Below are positions 59,980-64,000 of a stretch of DNA of 64,000 nt, piece by piece. The DNA is taken from contig NZ_JAYGIL010000033.1 of assembly GCF_034931025.1 (NCBI RefSeq), positions 8,807-72,806 on the forward strand, given 5' to 3'. Source of the DNA: Arcicella gelida. GTDB taxonomy: Bacteria > Bacteroidota > Bacteroidia > Cytophagales > Spirosomataceae. Within the stretch, counting starts at the first letter, position 1, and every line of letters starts with the position of its first letter. The notes under the pieces were generated by a model. That model did no database searches and was not told where the DNA came from. It saw only the letters and a list, made by a program, of their open reading frames with translations. Position numbers and translations under genes: made by a program.

Positions 59980-61056
59980 ATGAGTTCTAAATTATTCTCT
60001 TCTGCCAAACTTGGCAACATTGAATTAGCCAATCATATTGTTGTAGCTCCAATGACACGCTCAAGAGCTATCGGAAACATTCCTACTGCATCAATCGCTA
60101 CTTATTATACACAACGTGCGTCGGCAGGTTTAATCATTACAGAAGGTACTTCACCTTCGCCAAATGGTTTGGGCTATGCTCGTATTCCGGGTATTTTCTC
60201 GGCTGAACAAATTGCAGGCTGGAAAAACGTAACGGATGCCGTTCATGCAAAAGGTGGAAAAATATTTATTCAATTGATGCACTGTGGACGTGTATCGCAT
60301 CCAGCAAATATGCCAGCAGGTTCTTCTATCGTAGCCCCTTCGGCAATAGCTGCCGCAGGACAAATGTGGACTGATACCGAAGGAATGCAAGCACAACCAA
60401 CACCTTTGGCTTTAACTATTGAAGGAATCAAATTAACAATTGCCGAATACGTACAAGCAGCAAAAAATGCGATTGAAGCAGGTTTTGATGGTGTTGAAAT
60501 CCACGGAGCAAATGGCTATTTGATTGACCAGTTTATCAATACAAAATCAAATATTCGTACAGATGAGTATGGCGGAGATATTACTGGTCGTGCTAAATTT
60601 TTGCTAGAAATTGCTTCTCAAACAGTTGAAGCGATTGGAAAAGAAAAAGTTGGCGTGCGTCTTTCTCCTTACGGAGCATTTAATGATGTAGAAATTTGGG
60701 ATACAATTGATGCTGATTATCAATACATTGCTGAAAAATTAAATGAAATTGGCATTGTTTATACACATTTGGTAAACCATGAATCAATGGGCGCACCAGC
60801 AGTTTCTCAGACGGTAATTGATAATGTTCGTAAAGCTTTTAAAGGAACATTGATTCTTTCTGGTGGATACGATGTTGCTCGTGCGGAGGCAGATTTAGCT
60901 TCTGGTGCAGCAGATTTAATTGCTTTTGGTCGCTTGTTTATTTCAAATCCAGATTTAGTAGAACGTTTGAAACAAGGAGCTGAATTAGCCGTTCCAAATG
61001 GAGATACTTTCTATACTCCTGGAGACGAAGGATTTATTGACTACCCAACACTATAG
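59980..61056 (+). CDS. Old yellow enzyme-type alkene reductase (NemA-like)
   Basis: The product has 358 residues. It has the FMN-binding and catalytic pattern of the family: APMTRSRAIGNIPT, HCGRVSHPANMPAGS, the loop EIHGANGYLIDQFI with NxxSNIRTDEYGG-type TKSNIRTDEYGG, and ILSGGYDVARAE plus FGRLFISNPDL. It reduces activated C=C bonds or nitro compounds with NAD(P)H. It is preceded by an ArsR regulator and a long palindrome, suggesting induction by an electrophile. Confidence 0.93.
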   Translation: MSSKLFSSAKLGNIELANHIVVAPMTRSRAIGNIPTASIATYYTQRASAGLIITEGTSPSPNGLGYARIPGIFSAEQIAGWKNVTDAVHAKGGKIFIQLMHCGRVSHPANMPAGSSIVAPSAIAAAGQMWTDTEGMQAQPTPLALTIEGIKLTIAEYVQAAKNAIEAGFDGVEIHGANGYLIDQFINTKSNIRTDEYGGDITGRAKFLLEIASQTVEAIGKEKVGVRLSPYGAFNDVEIWDTIDADYQYIAEKLNEIGIVYTHLVNHESMGAPAVSQTVIDNVRKAFKGTLILSGGYDVARAEADLASGAADLIAFGRLFISNPDLVERLKQGAELAVPNGDTFYTPGDEGFIDYPTL

Positions 61057-61062
61057 AGTGAT

Positions 61063-61121
61063 GAGTTTTGAGTGCGGAGTGCTGAATATTTTTTACACTC
61101 CTCACTCCGCATTCAAAACTC
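61063..61121. terminator. Long imperfect hairpin after the old yellow enzyme gene
   Basis: GAGTTTTGAGTGCGGAGTG and CACTCCGCATTCAAAACTC pair over 19 positions with one mismatch around a 21-nt loop that contains a TTTTTTA run. It lies just past the stop of the old yellow enzyme gene (61056), and the deformylase gene ends at 61184 on the other strand. The stem belongs to the recurrent GAGTTTTGAATT family of spacer repeats. Confidence 0.7.
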
Positions 61122-61183
61122 ACTAACTAAGAGGCGATGGATGACAATAAATTATTCCTCACTCAGCACTCCAAATTCAAAAT

Positions 61184-61672
61184 TCAAGAAGTTCTCCACT
61201 TAAAAGCTTTATCATCAACCGCTCGCATGGTGCAAAGTACTCCGTTCAGATGGTCATATTCGTGCTGGAGTAATTCCGATAAAGCGTCTTCCATGTGCCA
61301 AGATTGTTCCTGCCAATGTTCGTTTAAATAATGTATCGTTAGCGATTTATGGCGTTTTACTTTTACCAAAAGATTGGGGAAACTCATACAATCGTCCCAC
61401 ATTTCAAACCTTTCTTCGCTTAGATTTTCAAAAACAGGATTGATAAAAACCACAGGTTTATCAATATTCATGTAAATTACTCTTTTCATAATGCCCAGTT
61501 GCGGAGCAGCGATGGCTCTACCAAAATTGTACTTCGCCCTGATTTCCTCCATCACATTATGCAAATCCGCCACCCATTCTTTTACTAAAGGTAATTCTTT
61601 TTTGCTAACAGGTTCACAAACTTCATACAAACGTGGGTCGCCGAGTAACAATAAATCATTCAGATGTTTCAT
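61184..61672 (-). CDS. Peptide deformylase-like protein (divergent)
   Basis: The product has 162 residues, a typical size. Motif 1 is RAIAAPQLG (normal form GxGLAAPQ), motif 2 is DDCMSFPN (normal EGCLS), and motif 3 is LQHEYDHLNG (His137, Glu138, His141). Cys95 and the two histidines would bind the metal, so the active site can still work, but motifs 1 and 2 differ from the housekeeping enzyme. It may be a second, specialised deformylase. It is divergent from the PabC-like gene, and the two start regions are very close. Confidence 0.82.
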   Translation of the reverse strand: MKHLNDLLLLGDPRLYEVCEPVSKKELPLVKEWVADLHNVMEEIRAKYNFGRAIAAPQLGIMKRVIYMNIDKPVVFINPVFENLSEERFEMWDDCMSFPNLLVKVKRHKSLTIHYLNEHWQEQSWHMEDALSELLQHEYDHLNGVLCTMRAVDDKAFKWRTS

Positions 61673-61710
61673 ATCTTTGGGTTTGATTGACGAACAGATG
61701 TTTACAAGCT

Positions 61711-62307
61711 ATGCAATTATTAGAAACCATACAAATCAAAGACGGAAAATTTCAGCATATCGAATACCATAATCAGCGATTTAACGCTTCCAGAAAAGCA
61801 TTATTTCAAATAGAAGAGGCTTTGAATTTGGAAGAAATCATCCAAATTCCTGCGGATTTTTGTGAAGGAATTGTGCGTTGTAGAGTACTTTACGAAAGCG
61901 AGATTCAAGAAATTACTTTTGCTCCTTATACTTTTAAAAATATTACAAAGCTAAAAGTAGTAACTGTCCCAAGCATTGATTACTCGTACAAATATGCTGA
62001 CCGACAAGTATTTGGCGATTTACTTCAACAAAACCCGGAAGTGGATGAAGTAATTATTCTACAAAATGGTTTGATAACAGATTGCACCATTGCCTGTTTG
62101 GCTTTTTATGATGGAAGCCAATGGTTTGTGCCGTCAACACCACTGCTAAAAGGCACTCGCCGACAACAATTATTAGACAAAGGATTAGTAAAAGAAAGAA
62201 TCATCCAAGCAAGCGACCTTACTACTTTTCAGAAAGTATGTTTAATCAATACTTTTAGATATTTGGATATTGATGTGGCGGTGGATTGTGAGGGGATTTT
62301 GTTTTGA
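61711..62307 (+). CDS. Class IV aminotransferase (PabC-like)
   Basis: The ATG at 61711 gives 198 residues (MQLLETIQIKDGKFQ); an earlier TTG at 61687 is unlikely. Family features: FNASRKALFQ near the start, VTVPSIDYSYKYADR (candidate PLP Lys), NGLITDCTIACLAFYDG and STPLLKGTRRQQLL, as in aminodeoxychorismate lyase and branched-chain relatives. It is shorter than typical (about 270 residues), lacking part of the N-terminal domain. A 4-amino-4-deoxychorismate lyase role is plausible for folate, but not proven. Confidence 0.78.
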   Translation: MQLLETIQIKDGKFQHIEYHNQRFNASRKALFQIEEALNLEEIIQIPADFCEGIVRCRVLYESEIQEITFAPYTFKNITKLKVVTVPSIDYSYKYADRQVFGDLLQQNPEVDEVIILQNGLITDCTIACLAFYDGSQWFVPSTPLLKGTRRQQLLDKGLVKERIIQASDLTTFQKVCLINTFRYLDIDVAVDCEGILF

Positions 62308-62348
62308 GAGAATGGAGTACTTTGCAGTCAGAAACTGCATTTATTTTG

Positions 62349-62393
62349 GGTCTAAGTAAAAAAATACTTAGACCAGCGAGGGTGGCATACCCT
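62349..62393. terminator. Double hairpin after the PabC-like gene
   Basis: GGTCTAAGTA (62349-62358) pairs with TACTTAGACC (62365-62374) around AAAAAA, then AGGGT pairs with ACCCT (62389-62393). The core TTAGACCAGCGAGGG matches the double hairpin at 46543-46557 with one difference, and GAGACCAGCGTGGG near 62680 looks like a third, degenerate copy. Confidence 0.6.
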
Positions 62394-62410
62394 AAAAAGT
62401 TTGGTTAGAA

Positions 62411-62490
62411 AAACTTATAAAATGCCTTGCATTTTTGCTATGTAACATTGCTATACACTCTGACGTAGTGAAACACTACGCCAAGCGGGG
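62411..62490 (+). repeat. Triple-hairpin dispersed repeat, copy 1
   Basis: Three consecutive short hairpin words: an AAAATGC/GCATTTT-like stem, a GCTATGTAACATTGC-type stem and CGTAGTG-aaa-CACTACG. The ~80-bp segment aligns with the reverse complement of 63886-63964, at roughly 85 % identity by eye. It ends in CCAAGCGGGG, which echoes the GCGAGGG word of the double-hairpin element. Confidence 0.75.
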
Positions 62491-62510
62491 GAAATCTCAT
62501 CTGTGATAAT

Positions 62511-62603
62511 TTAAACAGGTGTTTCTTCCGTTATTACTGAATCAGGTTTACATGCAGAAAGAATGGATATGATAAGTAATGAGTATAGAGTACTAGGTTT
62601 CAT
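62511..62603 (-). CDS. Tiny lipoprotein (30 residues)
   Basis: ATG 62601-62603 to TAA 62511-62513 gives 30 residues starting MKPSTLYSLLIISILSAC, a textbook lipoprotein signal with lipobox LSAC (Cys18), followed by a 12-residue mature peptide (KPDSVITEETPV). It is too short for usual gene calling. The good lipobox makes it more than a random frame. Function unknown; mature peptides this short act as anchors or entry-type lysis peptides in some bacteria, which is only a comparison. Confidence 0.5.
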   Translation of the reverse strand: MKPSTLYSLLIISILSACKPDSVITEETPV

Positions 62604-62704
62604 AGAAGTTACATTTTTGGGTCATATTCAGTAAACGAGTATAACCTATTAAGGTTTATTTTATATCATTATTCTTATTGAGACCAGCGTGGGAATGAGC
62701 ATAA

Positions 62705-62905
62705 TTACTCGTTAAACAATCTGAATATTCGGTAGAATACATAGAATATTATCGAAATTATAACAAATAGTAATATCGTATTCCAGCTAAAATTACCTGT
62801 TGAGATAAAGTCATAAATAACTAGTATCAAAAACAACAATAGAATACTTGAAATCGAATATTTGAGAGATGAAAAGATTTTTTTTATGAATGAATTAAAC
62901 TTCAT
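62705..62905 (-). CDS. Small two-helix membrane protein, unknown
   Basis: The product has 66 residues with a basic N-terminus and two hydrophobic helices (ISSILLLFLILVIYDFI and TILLFVIISIIFYVFY). No family was recognised. It lies between the two inverted triple-hairpin repeats with two other envelope genes. Confidence 0.55.
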   Translation of the reverse strand: MKFNSFIKKIFSSLKYSISSILLLFLILVIYDFISTGNFSWNTILLFVIISIIFYVFYRIFRLFNE

Positions 62906-63119
62906 GATATATTTATGTTAGTTAATTGATTTTATTTGCTACCATTATTCAACTATCTTGTGTGTATTTTAAAAGAATGATAAAATGTCTTGTACTTCGA
63001 CAATATAACTTTTCAACGAGCTCTGACGTATAGAAATACCACCCTTTGAATTGAGAATTATACATTTATTTTCCACTCTAAAAATTCTTTTATCAATCTC
63101 ATTTTGACCTATATTTTAC

Positions 63120-63866
63120 ATGAAAACAAGCAGGTTACTTCTGTCAATAATTCTCTTATTCACAATAAGTTCAACGGGTATCTCACAAGATAAAATTGAA
63201 TCAAGTTGGGAAATTAGTCCAGAAATTGGAGCTATAACTTCTTACTATGGAAAAACTAATAGATTATTTACGAATCAAACATTGATAAGACCAGTTTTTG
63301 GATTTGCAGTTGTAAAAAATATCAATTCAAACTACAAGTTTAAACTACAGACCGATTTTGTAACTATTGGTCGTACGAGTAAATATTATAATCCATTTGG
63401 CGGGAATCCACAGCTATATCAAGATGATTTTATTTTCCCATTTATTCAGACGGATTTAACCATCAATTCAAAACTCAAATTCATAAATTTGAAATTTGGA
63501 AGCCTTTCTCTTGGAGCAGGAGTATTTTTAGGCAAGATACTTACACCATACATTACAACGAAAAGTTTAGGGAACGATTCTTGTAAATGTGAAAATGGGA
63601 CTATCATAAACTATAGTTCTTTTAATTGGGGATTTCTGGCGGCTGCGGACTTGAGTTTACAATCATACTTAAAATTGCCAATTTCCGTGAATGCGAAGTA
63701 CAATTTAGGCATCTCTGATATAAGGGACAGTAATACCTCACCTATTACAGGTTTAACATATCCAGCTAAAGTAACTTCAAATTCATTATCTATTCAATTA
63801 AATTATTGGTTTACTCTAAACAAAAAGAAACATGAAAACAAGATACTCGTTTACCCAGAAAATTAG
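63120..63866 (+). CDS. Outer membrane beta-barrel-like protein, unknown
   Basis: The product has 248 residues with a signal peptide (to about residue 22, STGISQ). The rest alternates polar and hydrophobic residues in beta-strand style (YKFKLQTDFVTIG, LKFINLKFGSLSLGAGVF, SNSLSIQLNYWF), as in porin-like outer membrane proteins. Two cysteines sit in a loop (NDSCKCENG). No family was recognised. It lies just inside the right copy of the triple-hairpin repeat. Confidence 0.72.
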   Translation: MKTSRLLLSIILLFTISSTGISQDKIESSWEISPEIGAITSYYGKTNRLFTNQTLIRPVFGFAVVKNINSNYKFKLQTDFVTIGRTSKYYNPFGGNPQLYQDDFIFPFIQTDLTINSKLKFINLKFGSLSLGAGVFLGKILTPYITTKSLGNDSCKCENGTIINYSSFNWGFLAAADLSLQSYLKLPISVNAKYNLGISDIRDSNTSPITGLTYPAKVTSNSLSIQLNYWFTLNKKKHENKILVYPEN

Positions 63867-63885
63867 CTTATTACTTTATTTATTA

Positions 63886-63964
63886 CCCTCGCTCGGCGTA
63901 GTGTTTCACTACGTCGTTGTGTACTGCAATGTTACATTGCAAAAATGCAAAGCATTTTAAGTTT
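63886..63964 (-). repeat. Triple-hairpin dispersed repeat, copy 2 (inverted)
   Basis: On the plus strand: CGTAGTG-ttt-CACTACG, GCAATGT-t-ACATTGC and AAAATGC-aaa-GCATTTT in direct succession, each with 7-bp arms and a loop of at most three bases. It is the reverse complement of 62411-62490 in order and sequence. It starts with CCCTCGCTCGG. Confidence 0.8.
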
Positions 63965-64000
63965 GTCGAATAGCAAAACTTTATTAAAGAAAATCTATTT

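Overview
The window looks like a piece of a Bacteroidota chromosome, most likely an AT-rich member of the Cytophagales; the genus cannot be fixed from the sequence alone. The evidence is a SusC/SusD pair, many lipoproteins with Bacteroidota-type signal peptides, LytS/LytTR and multi-PAS sensor systems, promoters of the TTTG-N19-TAnnTTTG type, and a set of housekeeping genes (pyrH, frr, cdsA, dusB, mnmA, miaA, nuoH, metZ-like) in short operons. No rRNA, tRNA or CRISPR array was seen.

Layout. 1-8138: a minus-strand operon with a four-domain fasciclin (FAS1) lipoprotein, SusC, SusD and a second FAS1 lipoprotein cut by the window edge. 9269-11714: a LytS-type kinase and LytTR regulator separated by a leader with two mutually exclusive hairpins. 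11749-16100: a GH20 hydrolase with a NagX/DUF5009-like membrane acyltransferase, small lipoprotein and membrane genes, and a putAbiC-type phage-defence candidate. 16348-16615: a 42-bp palindromic minisatellite with a conserved flank. 17094-28481: an unknown lipoprotein, a LolA-like protein, a TetA-like MFS pump, a seven-PAS histidine kinase, and a PAS protein without an ATPase domain translationally coupled to a lone receiver. 28834-35929: DUF4202, a TauE/SafE exporter, an MsbA-like ABC exporter, two unknown genes, and a membrane protein/kinase/regulator trio. 35989-44813: housekeeping and envelope genes (acyl-ACP thioesterase, CdsA, CPBP protease, DusB, Rpn-like nuclease, EamA, biotin carrier, PyrH, Frr). 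44911-49500: an accessory island of unknown genes, including a PD-(D/E)XK-type protein with attC-like sequence downstream, and a second, unrelated 42-bp tandem array. 49525-56100: patatin, polyprenyl synthetase, a second copy of the palindromic minisatellite, an SDR-like gene, metZ-like and a lone nuoH. 56274-62307: miaA, a tiny membrane protein, a degenerate TrpF-like protein, mnmA, an ArsR regulator with an old yellow enzyme across a perfect 25-bp-arm palindrome, a divergent peptide deformylase and a PabC-like enzyme. 62308-64000: small envelope genes bracketed by inverted copies of an ~80-bp triple-hairpin repeat.

The most unusual content is repetitive. Two distant loci carry the same 42-bp palindromic array with the same flank, and the first two units carry matching variants in the same order, so the arrays seem to have been copied whole. 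A different 42-bp array lies about 2.2 kb from one of them. Triple-hairpin and double-hairpin elements recur around the accessory genes at 46-49 kb and 62-64 kb. These suggest dispersed, structured non-coding elements, but that reading is inference.
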